The notes below the pieces were generated by a model. That model saw only the letters and a program-made list of their open reading frames with translations, made no database searches and was not told the origin of the DNA. Shown here one piece after another: positions 35,101 to 42,600 of a stretch of DNA of 64,000 nt. The stretch covers positions 124,001 through 188,000 of the forward strand of contig NZ_JAXMIH010000010.1 in NCBI RefSeq assembly GCF_034366625.1, given 5' to 3'. Within the stretch, counting starts at the first letter, position 1. Every line of letters starts with the position of its first letter. The translations under genes and the position numbers were made by a program. This DNA is from Prosthecobacter sp. (GTDB lineage Bacteria; Verrucomicrobiota; Verrucomicrobiia; Verrucomicrobiales; Verrucomicrobiaceae).

Positions 35101-36753
35101 ATGATCACACCGCACACGCCCATGACCATCCTTGTGGTGGATGATGATCCGGGGATCGCCCGGCTCATCGTGCGCGAGCTGCGCCGGGACGGTCATCACA
35201 CCGCCACTGCTGAGTCCGGCAAACAGGCCATTGAGTGGCTGCGGCAGCACCGGGCGGACCTCCTGCTGCTGGATTTGAGGCTGCCGGATGTGAAAGGCCA
35301 CGAGTTGATCGATGTGATGGCATCGGAGGGCCTCCGCCTGCCCTTCATCGTCATCACCGGCCAGGGGGATGAGCGAGTGGCGGTGGACATGATGAAGCGC
35401 GGGGCGCTCGATTATCTGGGCAAGGACGTGAACTTCATCGCGATGATGCCGGCCGTGGTGCAAAGCGCGCTGGCACGGATTCGGGAGCAACAGCGCCTCG
35501 CCGCCGCCGAGGCTGCGCTGGTCCAGTCCCACGCGGAACTCGAGCGCCGCGTGATCAAGCGCACGGCGGAACTCACCCAGGCCAATGAGGGCCTGCATGC
35601 GGCCCGGTTGTTCGCCGATGCCACCATCGAAGCCGTTCCGGCAAGTCTCGCCGTGCTCGACGAGAACGGGGTCATCATCAGCGTCAATCAAGCCTGGCAC
35701 CAGTTTGCCGCGACGAATGGGACGCTGCCTGCCACCATTCCGACCGGCATGAATTATCTCACCGTGTGTGATGCCGCCGCAGGCGACGGAGTCGAAGAGG
35801 CGGTGCGATTTGCCGCCGGCATCCGCGAGGTGATGAGCGGGGCCGTTCCACGCTTCAGCATGGAATACGCCTGCCATTCGCCCACCCAGCAGCGCTGGTT
35901 CATTGGCTACGTCACGCCATTCACCGGCAATAGCCGGCCTTCCGTCGTTGTCGCGCATGTCGATATCAGCGAACGCAAACGCGCGGAGCAGGTGATCCGG
36001 CGGCTGAATGAGGAGTTGGAAAAACGTGTGGAAGAACGCACCAGGGCGCTGCAACAGGCCAATCAAAAACTCCGGCAGGAGGCGGCCATGCGCCGCAAGC
36101 TGGAAGAGGAGATCCTGCACATCAGCGAGCACGAAAAGCAGCGCATCGGCCAGGATTTGCATGATGATCTGGGCCAGCAGCTCGCGGGCATCTGGCTGCT
36201 CAGCGATGTGATGAAATCGAACCTGATCAAGCAGGGTTCCCCTGAGGCGGAAAGCGCCGACAAGATCACCGGCCTGCTCAAAAACGCCCTGGGGCTGACG
36301 CGTTCGCTCGCGCGCGGGCTGCATCCCGTGGCGATGCAGGCTGGCGGCCTCGTCACCGCGCTGGATGAACTGGCCACGCGCACCAGCGACATGTTCCGCA
36401 TCGACTGCCGGTGCCAATGCCCGCCGGCCATCGACATGGACAACACCACGGCCACGCATCTCTACCGCATCGCCCAGGAAGCGGTGACCAACGCCGTCAA
36501 GCATGGCCGGGCAAAGGAGATCGACATCGAACTCTCCACCAATCCCCATCATACCGTGCTTTCCGTGAAGGATCAGGGCAAGGGCAAGGGCAAGGGCAAG
36601 GGCCTCGCCGAGCCGGACCCCAAGCATCGTGGCATGGGCCTGCGCATCATGAACTACCGCGCTGACATCATTGGCGGCATCCTTGACATCCAACGCCATC
36701 CATCCGGCATCGGCACCACCGTTGTCTGCACCATTCCAACACCGCAATCTTAA
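35101..36753 (+). CDS. Receiver-PAS-NarL-type histidine kinase hybrid
   Basis: From the ATG at 35101 the product is 550 residues. The receiver (about 8-130: ILVVDDDPGIARLIVREL, LLLDLRLPDVKGHEL, VITGQGDERVAVDMMKRGALDYLGKDVN) is followed by coiled coil (about 140-170), a PAS domain (about 180-300) that the paralogue at 32589 lacks, another coiled coil (EELEKRVEERTRALQQANQ), the HisKA_3 box (EKQRIGQDLHDDLGQQLAGIWLL) and HATPase_c (HLYRIAQEAVTNAVKHG, HRGMGLRIMNYRADIIGG). In the ATP lid a run of Gly-Lys pairs (QGKGKGKGKG) from a hexanucleotide repeat replaces the usual D-G-G-G-I. Confidence 0.92.
   Translation: MITPHTPMTILVVDDDPGIARLIVRELRRDGHHTATAESGKQAIEWLRQHRADLLLLDLRLPDVKGHELIDVMASEGLRLPFIVITGQGDERVAVDMMKRGALDYLGKDVNFIAMMPAVVQSALARIREQQRLAAAEAALVQSHAELERRVIKRTAELTQANEGLHAARLFADATIEAVPASLAVLDENGVIISVNQAWHQFAATNGTLPATIPTGMNYLTVCDAAAGDGVEEAVRFAAGIREVMSGAVPRFSMEYACHSPTQQRWFIGYVTPFTGNSRPSVVVAHVDISERKRAEQVIRRLNEELEKRVEERTRALQQANQKLRQEAAMRRKLEEEILHISEHEKQRIGQDLHDDLGQQLAGIWLLSDVMKSNLIKQGSPEAESADKITGLLKNALGLTRSLARGLHPVAMQAGGLVTALDELATRTSDMFRIDCRCQCPPAIDMDNTTATHLYRIAQEAVTNAVKHGRAKEIDIELSTNPHHTVLSVKDQGKGKGKGKGLAEPDPKHRGMGLRIMNYRADIIGGILDIQRHPSGIGTTVVCTIPTPQS
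36576..36603 (+). repeat. Hexanucleotide (AAGGGC)n microsatellite in kinase gene
   Basis: About four to five copies of AAGGGC in frame encode the Lys-Gly run in the nucleotide-binding lid of the 35101 kinase. The paralogous kinase has no such run. Copy number could change in frame by slippage, altering lid length and charge but not the reading frame. Confidence 0.8.
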
Positions 36754-36772
36754 CCCGCAATCATTTCCACCC

Positions 36773-37444
36773 ATGGCTAAAAAAGCATCCGGCCCACCGG
36801 CCAAAAAAGTATTCATCGTCGATGACCACCCCGTGTTTCGCGACGGACTCGTCCGCATCGCCTCCGCAATCCCCGGCCTCGTCGTCTGCGGCGAGGCGGA
36901 CAACGCCCGGGACGCCTTTGCCGCGATCTCGAAGCTGAATCCAGACATCGTGCTCATGGACATCAACCTCCCCGGCAAGAGCGGGCTGGAACTGCTGCAG
37001 GACGTCCACGCCATGCGGCCTGAACTGCCCGTGCTGGTGATCTCCATGCATGACGAGCAACTGTATGCCGAACGGGTGCTGCGTGCCGGCGGGCGTGGCT
37101 ACATCATGAAGCAGGAAGGCCCGGACAAGATGCGGGATGCCATCACCAAGGTGCTCAACGGGCAGGTGTATGCCAGCGAGCGCACGGCGGCGGCGATCCT
37201 CGACGCCCTCTCCCGCCCGCGCTCCTCCGCCAGCAGTTCGACTTTGGGAAAACTCACGGACCGCGAACTCGAAATCCTGCGCCTCACCGGCCAGGGCAAG
37301 GACAACCGTGCGATCGCGCAGGAACTGCACATCAGCCTCAAGACCGTGGACACGCATCGCGGCCACATCAAAGAGAAGCTCGGGCTGAAGAACGCCACGG
37401 AACTCATTCACTACGCCGTACGCTGGGTGGGGGAGCAGGTGTGA
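36773..37444 (+). CDS. NarL/FixJ-family response regulator (LuxR-type HTH)
   Basis: From MAKKASGPPAKKVFIVDDHPVF (ATG at 36773) the product is 223 residues. The receiver has FIVDDHPVFRDGLVRI, acceptor Asp in IVLMDINLPGKSGLE (about 66), Ser in VLVISMHDE and Lys in YIMKQEGPDK. The LuxR HTH is at about 157-215 (TDRELEILRLTGQGKDNRAI, LKTVDTHRGHIKEKLGLKNA). It follows the 35101 kinase by 19 bp, so it is its likely partner. It is only distantly similar to the other LuxR regulator (34026). Confidence 0.94.
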   Translation: MAKKASGPPAKKVFIVDDHPVFRDGLVRIASAIPGLVVCGEADNARDAFAAISKLNPDIVLMDINLPGKSGLELLQDVHAMRPELPVLVISMHDEQLYAERVLRAGGRGYIMKQEGPDKMRDAITKVLNGQVYASERTAAAILDALSRPRSSASSSTLGKLTDRELEILRLTGQGKDNRAIAQELHISLKTVDTHRGHIKEKLGLKNATELIHYAVRWVGEQV

Positions 37445-37927
37445 TGCGCTTGGGTTGAGGTGACGGCCAGCACCCTGCGGATCTGCCAAGACTGTCTCAG
37501 TCATTTCCTGACAACTGTCGGGAGGGTCTCCCCATTGTTCGTGCCCGCCCGCCTTCTAGCATCGGCGCATGAGAACTGACGAACTACAGCCGGGGGAAGG
37601 GGAGCCATGAGCCATTCCCGTCTCAGGCAGCAACTCATGGGTGAAGTAGCCGGGCTTTGTCACAAGCCGCAGGGGACCAGACTCTTCCACTGGCGTCGGC
37701 TGAAGGGATTCAGCAACAGCGGGAGAGCACACACTGACCTGGCATGCCTGCCTGCTGCTGGACTCAGGGCCCAGTTGGTCATGGAACATTTGCCCCTGAA
37801 CAAAACATCTCGGTCCCAAGGGATCGACGTCGAAGCGCACCAGCGCCGCATGGCGGCGGGCGGCTGGCCGTCACACGCCAGTCTGCCCGCCCAATAGTTT
37901 GTCCGCCACTGACACTCCCGGCTCTCC
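37445..37927. other. Region without a confident gene
   Basis: About 480 bp between the response regulator and the SRPBCC gene. It contains dyad element C (37496-37541) and one possible 96-codon reading frame (37607-37897, MSHSRLRQQLMGEVAGLCHK onward) with a purine-rich stretch before its ATG. The composition of that frame is not convincingly protein-like and no family was recognised, so it is not called as a gene. Confidence 0.5.
37496..37541 (+). promoter_or_regulatory. Copy C of shared dyad element
   Basis: CTCAGTCATTTCCTGAC (37496-37512) is followed after 15 bp by CTCCCCATTGTTCG (37528-37541), matching copies A and D in order and spacing. It stands between the response regulator stop and the SRPBCC gene, so it probably drives that downstream operon. 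Confidence 0.55.
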
Positions 37928-38614
37928 ATGAAAACGAAACGATACCACCCGCTGCGCAAGCACATGAACCACGTTCTCAAGCGCCGGCATGCGCCGACAA
38001 ATCGAACCAAGACAGGAGTGCTGCTGAGAAGAGTTCCGCCTCCGATCAAACCACAGGCCGAAGCCCCCATCGTGGCCCCTCCGCCGCAAATCGGGCACGA
38101 GCGTCCGGATGACCAGCACAACGGGGTGCATCTCGTGCGGAGCATTGCCAGCGATGAAGCGGCGGCCTGCCTTATCATGTCCATTGAAGTGCCGGTGCCA
38201 TTCACCCTGGCCTACGAGATGTGGACCAAGTTTGACCTGCCCTATTTCATGAAGGGCACGACCGCCCCCGAACATTTCGATGGCGGTCGCATGACCTGGT
38301 GTGTTCGAACTCTGTTCGATCAATTTGCGTGGCAGGCGAAGGCCTGTGAGGTGGTGCCGTTTGAGCGCATCGCCTGGAAGAGCGTGTTTGGAGCACCCCA
38401 CCCCAACTTTGGCTCGGTGAGCTTTGAACCCATCAACGACCACCGGACCTGGGTCATCGTCCAGGTCGGTTTCGACATGAGCGGCATCTATCAATGGCTT
38501 GGCAGTCCGCTGCCTTCGATCAGCCAGTCACTCGAGCGGAGCCTGCTGTGTTTCCACGACTTCCTGACCATTCTGACTCAGCGTGAGGAGAAACTTCTGC
38601 CCGCCGCCGTATGA
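37928..38614 (+). CDS. SRPBCC-fold protein with basic N-terminal extension
   Basis: The 228-residue protein begins with a basic, proline-rich extension (about 1-70: KTKRYHPLRKHMNHVLKRRH, PPPIKPQAEAPIVAPPP). Residues 75-215 form an SRPBCC (START/Bet v1-like) domain: IMSIEVPVPFTLAYEMWTKFDLPYFMKG, QAKACEVVPFERIAWKSVFG and FEPINDHRTWVIVQVGF. This W-x-x-F-x-x-x-P-x-F-M pattern is that of polyketide-cyclase/dehydrase-like membrane-stress proteins; a related domain occurs at 60357. A ligand cannot be told. Its stop overlaps the next gene start (ATGA). Confidence 0.75.
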   Translation: MKTKRYHPLRKHMNHVLKRRHAPTNRTKTGVLLRRVPPPIKPQAEAPIVAPPPQIGHERPDDQHNGVHLVRSIASDEAAACLIMSIEVPVPFTLAYEMWTKFDLPYFMKGTTAPEHFDGGRMTWCVRTLFDQFAWQAKACEVVPFERIAWKSVFGAPHPNFGSVSFEPINDHRTWVIVQVGFDMSGIYQWLGSPLPSISQSLERSLLCFHDFLTILTQREEKLLPAAV

Positions 38615-39000
38615 ATCAAGACTTCCAGTTAACCACAGGCCGCCCTGCCGCCAGCCATGAAGACGGCTGGCCGACGTACCGGAACTTCCTGATCATCGCC
38701 CCGGATCCAGACGACGGCACGGATTCGGCTGATCTGCCCGACGGGCAGGTGAAGGCACTGGCACGCCATCTCAACCAGAATGGTTTTGCCTATGTGGCCC
38801 GTCGTGGCCAGAAGGAAATGGAGGACGACCGGTTTGGAGTCCGCTATCTGCCGCTCGGGGAGGATCTGCCCTCATTTGGCTTGATGTCAGTGGTGATTGT
38901 CCTGCGTGATCCGGCCTGGGCGAAGCGTGCGGCGGCCGCCTATCCGGGCGCGGATGTCTTTCTTCTGGAACCCCGTCCACGTGCATTCGGCTGCGGCTGA
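38611..39000 (+). CDS. Hypothetical soluble protein
   Basis: The 129-residue protein starts MNQDFQLTTGRPAASHEDGWPTYRNFLIIAPDPDDG and contains LARHLNQNGFAYVARRGQKEM and LMSVVIVLRDPAWAKRAAAAYPGADVFLLEP. It reads as an alpha/beta domain; no family was recognised. It starts in the stop of the SRPBCC gene (4-bp overlap), so the two are co-translated. Its 3' end overlaps the convergent DUF6642-like gene by 61 bp. Confidence 0.65.
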   Translation: MNQDFQLTTGRPAASHEDGWPTYRNFLIIAPDPDDGTDSADLPDGQVKALARHLNQNGFAYVARRGQKEMEDDRFGVRYLPLGEDLPSFGLMSVVIVLRDPAWAKRAAAAYPGADVFLLEPRPRAFGCG

Positions 39001-39587
39001 CTTTTCGTCTGCGTTGCCAATGCCAGGGGAAACGCGGTCATTCCGGTGGTCTCAATGAGGTCAGGGTAGCGCTTTTGCAGGTGTTTCCAGAACGCGTTCA
39101 AATCGCGGTAATCCTGCAGCCAGCGCAGCAGCAAAAGATCCATCACCGCGCCTTCCGTCCAGTCCAGCGTTTGGGTGAAACCCGTCACCAGCGCCACCTG
39201 TGTCTCGGTGACGAAGCGTGCCAGCCGTTCTTCATCGGCCTGCACCGTGCTGCAGCTCGCAAAATGCACCACCCATCCGGCAAACTTTCTGCCCATCATG
39301 GTGGCCAGGCTGTCGAGCGAGACAACCACGTGTTTCGCCAGCTCGATCTTCCCGGGATCCCCGTGGAAGGCCAGCACCAGGATGCCATAGGATTTCTTGC
39401 GACTGACGAGGCTCAGGTTGTGCCGCAGCTCTGCCTTGGTGTTGCAGGTGAGGTAGATGAACTTCGCGCTCGTGGTCCGTGCCGTCAGTTCCAGGATGGG
39501 CAGCACGCTCAAACGGTTCTCCAGTTCCTCGGTCCACAGGGCTTCGAGGCAGACGATGTTTTTGAGATAGAGCGGAACACGAGGCAT
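38940..39587 (-). CDS. DUF6642/CHAT-like hypothetical protein
   Basis: From MPRVPLYLKNIVCLEALW (ATG at 39587) the product is 215 residues. Segments ICLEALWTEELENRLSVLPILEL (shortened here), FIYLTCNTKAELRHNL, LVLAFHGDPGKIEL (a His-Gly pair) and FASCSTVQADEE (a Cys after a hydrophobic strand), with the conserved TGFTQTLDWTEGAVMDLLLL, resemble DUF6642 proteins. His and Cys in these positions recall the catalytic dyad of CHAT/caspase-like peptidases, but activity is an inference. The C-terminus is basic and disordered. The gene is antisense to its neighbours and overlaps the end of the preceding gene. Confidence 0.7.
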   Translation of the reverse strand: MPRVPLYLKNIVCLEALWTEELENRLSVLPILELTARTTSAKFIYLTCNTKAELRHNLSLVSRKKSYGILVLAFHGDPGKIELAKHVVVSLDSLATMMGRKFAGWVVHFASCSTVQADEERLARFVTETQVALVTGFTQTLDWTEGAVMDLLLLRWLQDYRDLNAFWKHLQKRYPDLIETTGMTAFPLALATQTKSQPQPNARGRGSRRKTSAPG

Positions 39588-39690
39588 GGTGGTGCAGGAG
39601 AGAACTTGAGGCGCGGACACAGTGCGGCACAACCGTTGTTTTATCCGGCGGAATCCCGGCCCCCGCTTGCATTTAGGCATCTGCCATTCG

Positions 39691-39754
39691 GCTGAGCCCG
39701 TCTCAGCCGTTTGCTGAGAAGCCAAACGGGACTCTGCCCATTGTCGGATTTTGC
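39691..39754 (+). promoter_or_regulatory. Copy D of shared dyad element, best-preserved
   Basis: Three alternating hexamers GCTGAG (39691), CTCAGC (39702) and GCTGAG (39713) are spaced exactly 11 bp apart, giving the perfect 17-bp dyad CTCAGCCGTTTGCTGAG at 39702-39718. After 15 bp follows CTGCCCATTGTCGG (39734-39747) and ATTTTGC. The 11-bp phasing puts all half-sites on one DNA face. It lies directly before the 39755 gene, probably overlapping its promoter. Confidence 0.65.
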
Positions 39755-40366
39755 ATGCTTGGGAACTATCGCGTCATGCAATGCACTCTCCCACGCCCCC
39801 CGGCTCGTCATGTTAACAAGCGGATTCAAGACCCCGCTTTGACCGTTGTTGCCATCCACAACGGATTTTACGCAGACATTCGTGTCCATGAGACCTTGGA
39901 GTGGCTCAATGATTCCCTGGGTTCCGACCTGCGGATCTGCTCCGCCTCCTGGAACTATGGAGTGCTGGAGCGGCAACTGGATTTGCGGGCCGTGTCCATC
40001 CGCGCGGCCGCCGAGGCGGATGTGATCCTGGTGGCCGCAACCGAACCGCTGCCCAATCACATCGAACGCTGGCTGGATGCCAGCCTCCGGGAACAACCGC
40101 AGCACCATCGCGCCGCGCTCATTGCGCTGGATGATGATGATGATAATGACGCTGGTGATGGCTCCGCAAATCTCTGCTCAAGCCTGAAACAACTGGCCTG
40201 CCGCTGGCAGACCGAATTCATGTGCAATCATGATTTGGACCAGCACCTGAACCACGACTGCGCGCTGAGGCTCCTGCGCCGAAAAGGGGAGGGGATGCAG
40301 AGCTGGCGCCAGCCGTTCGGCTCGGACTTTTACTCCGCTCCCGCCTGCTGGGGCATCAATGGATAA
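39755..40366 (+). CDS. Hypothetical protein, nitroreductase-neighbour type
   Basis: The product is 203 residues from the ATG at 39755; another in-frame ATG at 39776 (MQCTLPRP) fits better if transcription starts within element D. An alpha/beta domain (TVVAIHNGFYADIRVHETLEWL, ICSASWNYGVLERQLDLRA, AAAEADVILVAATEPLPNHIERWLD) resembles a Rossmann-like fold with no known family. A poly-Asp run (DDDDDND, from a GAT repeat at about 40131) follows. The C-terminal part is less ordered. Cytoplasmic; role unknown, but element D makes regulation by the cluster likely. Confidence 0.6.
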   Translation: MLGNYRVMQCTLPRPPARHVNKRIQDPALTVVAIHNGFYADIRVHETLEWLNDSLGSDLRICSASWNYGVLERQLDLRAVSIRAAAEADVILVAATEPLPNHIERWLDASLREQPQHHRAALIALDDDDDNDAGDGSANLCSSLKQLACRWQTEFMCNHDLDQHLNHDCALRLLRRKGEGMQSWRQPFGSDFYSAPACWGING

Positions 40367-40398
40367 AATCAGATCATTCCACCTCAACACCACCCGCC

Positions 40399-40680
40399 AT
40401 GAACCAGACACCTCCCACAACACCTCAACGTCACTTCGATGAAACCCGCATGCTGGCCTATCACCTTTGGCAGCGGGACAACTGCCCTCCCGGTCAAGAT
40501 CTCAAATACTGGCTTCAAGCCGAGGAGCAGCTTTTCGGCAAACGTCCCGCACAAAGCAAACCTGTGGCGGCAGCCGGAAATCGGAAATTGATCGCGGCGA
40601 AACGTGATGCCACGCCTGCTGGCAATGGCTCTGCAAAGCGCCAGCCAGGGAACGCTAAAAAAGCAGCCAAAGCGCGCTGA
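40399..40680 (+). CDS. DUF2934 domain protein with basic tail
   Basis: The 93-residue protein has the DUF2934 motif at about 12-45 (DETRMLAYHLWQRDNCPPGQDLKYWLQAEEQLFG) with the conserved A-Y-x-L-W, D-x-x-x-W-L-x-A-E core. Residues 50-93 are a Lys/Ala-rich disordered tail (SAKRQPGNAKKAAKAR), possibly nucleic-acid binding. The gene precedes the Hsp20 gene, as the 9241 copy precedes a USP gene, supporting a stress link. Confidence 0.8.
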   Translation: MNQTPPTTPQRHFDETRMLAYHLWQRDNCPPGQDLKYWLQAEEQLFGKRPAQSKPVAAAGNRKLIAAKRDATPAGNGSAKRQPGNAKKAAKAR

Positions 40681-40777
40681 CCTTCATCAACCAATCTTCG
40701 GCGCAGCCTGCTCGTGGCGGACAGGTTTTACCGGAACAAGAACAAATCCGCCCACCAAACCGCAAAAAACAAACATC

Positions 40778-41230
40778 ATGAGTGCATTAACAACCTGGAA
40801 TCCTCTTCGTGAACTCGGCAATCTGGAGAACCGCCTCGAACGTCTCTTTGGGACGAACTTCCCCTCAAGAAACGGTGAAAAAGAAGCCATGACCGTCTCC
40901 CAATGGACGCCGCTGGTGGACATCAGCGAAGATGCCAACGAGTACCTCGTCAAAGCCGAGCTGCCGGAGCTGAAGAAGGAGGAAGTGAAAGTGAACGTCG
41001 AGAACGGCGAGCTTACCATCTCGGGCGAGCGCAAAATCGAGAAGGAGGAGAAGGGGAAGAAATTCCACCGCATCGAACGCTCCTATGGCAGCTTCCTGCG
41101 CAGTTTCACCCTGCCTGAAGCCGTCAGCGGCGACAAAGTCTCAGCCGAGTTCAAGGATGGCATGCTGACGGTGCATCTGCCCAAGGATGAAAAGGCCAAG
41201 CCGAAAACCATCGAGGTCAAGGTGCAGTAG
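40778..41230 (+). CDS. Hsp20/alpha-crystallin-type small heat-shock protein
   Basis: From MSALTTWNPLRELGNLENRL (ATG at 40778) the product is 150 residues. It is a canonical bacterial class A Hsp20: an amphipathic N-terminus with N-P-x-R-E-L and R-L-F-G, then the alpha-crystallin domain (about 43-145) with WTPLVDISEDANEYLVKAELP, VENGELTISGERKIEKEEKG, HRIERSYGSFLRSFTLPEAV and FKDGMLTVHLPKDE. The C-terminal anchor for oligomerisation (PKTIEV, I-x-V) is intact. It acts as a holdase; it differs strongly from the Hsp20 at 21879, so it is not a recent duplicate. Confidence 0.95.
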   Translation: MSALTTWNPLRELGNLENRLERLFGTNFPSRNGEKEAMTVSQWTPLVDISEDANEYLVKAELPELKKEEVKVNVENGELTISGERKIEKEEKGKKFHRIERSYGSFLRSFTLPEAVSGDKVSAEFKDGMLTVHLPKDEKAKPKTIEVKVQ

Positions 41231-41381
41231 GTCACGCAAAAAACTTAATGATGGGGCCATGGGGCGGAGACGGCCGGGTTCGAGGTCGCCTGCCGATTTT
41301 TCTCCGTGAATTCCATGCCCCATCATTTCGTGCGGACTTTCTTCTCTCAGTGAGCCGTCGCAGCCTGAATGGAGCCACATC

Positions 41382-41900
41382 ATGAAAACACCAACACCAA
41401 CACCAGTTTCTTCCCCCGTGCGCGTGCCAGATCGTTGGTCCTGGCACTACCAGCGGCTGCAATCCTTTCGAGATCACCTGCTGGAAAACCGCGACGTCCA
41501 GATGGCTGAAGCAGCCGAACCGCTGGAGCCGCACAGCATGGATCTGGCCGACAGTGCCACGGATGAGTTCGATCATGATTTGGCTCTTGGTATTCTTTCG
41601 CAGGAGCAGGATGCCCTCTACGAGGTGAATGCAGCCATCCGCCGGATACTCGACGGCAAATACGGCAACTGCGAGGAGACCGGCAAACCTATTCCAGCGG
41701 CAAGACTGCGCGCGGTGCCGTGGACGCGTTACCTACGGGAAGTGGAGGAGCGTCTGGAACAGGAAGGCCTCGTCAACCAAACACACCTGGGCGCGGTTTC
41801 ATCCATCCAAACCTCAGGTCCGCGTGCCTTGTCAGCAATGGAGGATCCGGAAGACGAGGATCTGCTGACTCGAGAAGTGGCCGCCACCGAATCCCCCTGA
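41382..41900 (+). CDS. DksA/TraR-like protein lacking most zinc-finger cysteines
   Basis: The 172-residue protein has a DksA/TraR layout. A helical hairpin (about 20-85: WHYQRLQSFRDHLLENRDVQ, DEFDHDLALGILSQEQDALYEV) is followed by IRRILDGKYGNCEETGKPIPAARLRAVPWTRYLREVEE, which matches the zinc-finger helix of DksA. Of the four zinc ligands only the first Cys remains: C-E-E-T replaces C-x-x-C, and the second pair is lost (Y-L-R-E-V). The coiled-coil tip acidic residues are retained in part. It may still bind the RNA polymerase secondary channel. It starts the 41382-46367 gene series. Confidence 0.82.
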   Translation: MKTPTPTPVSSPVRVPDRWSWHYQRLQSFRDHLLENRDVQMAEAAEPLEPHSMDLADSATDEFDHDLALGILSQEQDALYEVNAAIRRILDGKYGNCEETGKPIPAARLRAVPWTRYLREVEERLEQEGLVNQTHLGAVSSIQTSGPRALSAMEDPEDEDLLTREVAATESP

Positions 41901-41901
41901 C

Positions 41902-42600
41902 ATGAAAACCATCTCTGCAATTTCCAAGAAGGCGCCACGCACGGTGAAGATTTCCACCGGTTATGTGGAGCTCGAAGGTGAGCTGGAACTGCCCGACTAC
42001 GCGCCGGGCGTGGTGCTCTTCGCGCATGGCAGCGGCAGCAGCCGGCACAGCCCGCGCAATCAGTATGTCGCTGAAATCATTCGTGAGGCAGGACTCGGCA
42101 CCTTGTTGTTTGATCTGCTGACACACGAGGAAGAGCAGCAGGACGCCATCACCGGTGCTCTGCGCTTTGACATTGATCTGCTGGCGCAGCGGCTGATCGG
42201 GGTCACACGTTGGCTGGAGCGGCAGCCGGAGACACGCGGCTTGAAGGCAGGCTACTTTGGCGCCAGCACGGGTGGTGCCGCCGCGCTGATGGCGGCAGCG
42301 GAACTCGGCGACCGTGTCGCCGCCGTGGTCTCGCGCGGCGGACGGCCCGACCTCGCTGGCAACGCCTTGCACAAAGTTCGCTCGCCGACGCTCCTGATCG
42401 TCGGCGGCTACGATGAGATGGTCATCTGTTTGAACAATGAAGCTTATGACAAACTGCGCTGCGAGAAAGACTTCCGCATCGTGCCCTGTGCCACCCATCT
42501 GTTTGAAGAGCCGGGCAAGCTGGAGCAGGTGGCGCAGATCAGCGCACACTGGTTCAGCAAGCACATGGGCATTGCTGCCGAATGGGAGGAGGCCGCATGA
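41902..42600 (+). CDS. Dienelactone-hydrolase-like alpha/beta hydrolase
   Basis: The 232-residue protein is an alpha/beta hydrolase. Nucleophile elbow AGYFGASTGGAAALMAAAEL (G-x-S-x-G, Ser about 127), Asp in LLIVGGYDEMVICL (about 174) and His in VPCATHLFEEPGKLEQ (about 198) form a triad, with the oxyanion segment LFAHGSGSSRHSPRNQ. The last motif fits phosphoribosyltransferase-associated hydrolases. Its ATG lies 1 bp after the upstream stop, and the next gene overlaps its own stop by 4 bp. Substrate not known. Confidence 0.88.
   Translation: MKTISAISKKAPRTVKISTGYVELEGELELPDYAPGVVLFAHGSGSSRHSPRNQYVAEIIREAGLGTLLFDLLTHEEEQQDAITGALRFDIDLLAQRLIGVTRWLERQPETRGLKAGYFGASTGGAAALMAAAELGDRVAAVVSRGGRPDLAGNALHKVRSPTLLIVGGYDEMVICLNNEAYDKLRCEKDFRIVPCATHLFEEPGKLEQVAQISAHWFSKHMGIAAEWEEAA

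Noticed and set aside
35077..37047. 656-codon minus-strand frame opposite the second kinase and regulator
   Set aside because: Same explanation: the plus strand encodes well recognised kinase and response-regulator domains with correct stops and starts.
37607..37897. Possible 96-codon frame downstream of dyad element C
   Set aside because: The ATG has a purine-rich stretch upstream, but the residues lack hydrophobic-core patterning and no family fits; it may be a shadow or fragment.
39734..39757. Sigma-54 (-24/-12) promoter reading of the CTGCCC...TTTTGC block
   Set aside because: The spacing suggests it, but the invariant GG at -24 is absent in copies A, C and D, so I call it only a conserved element of unknown factor.
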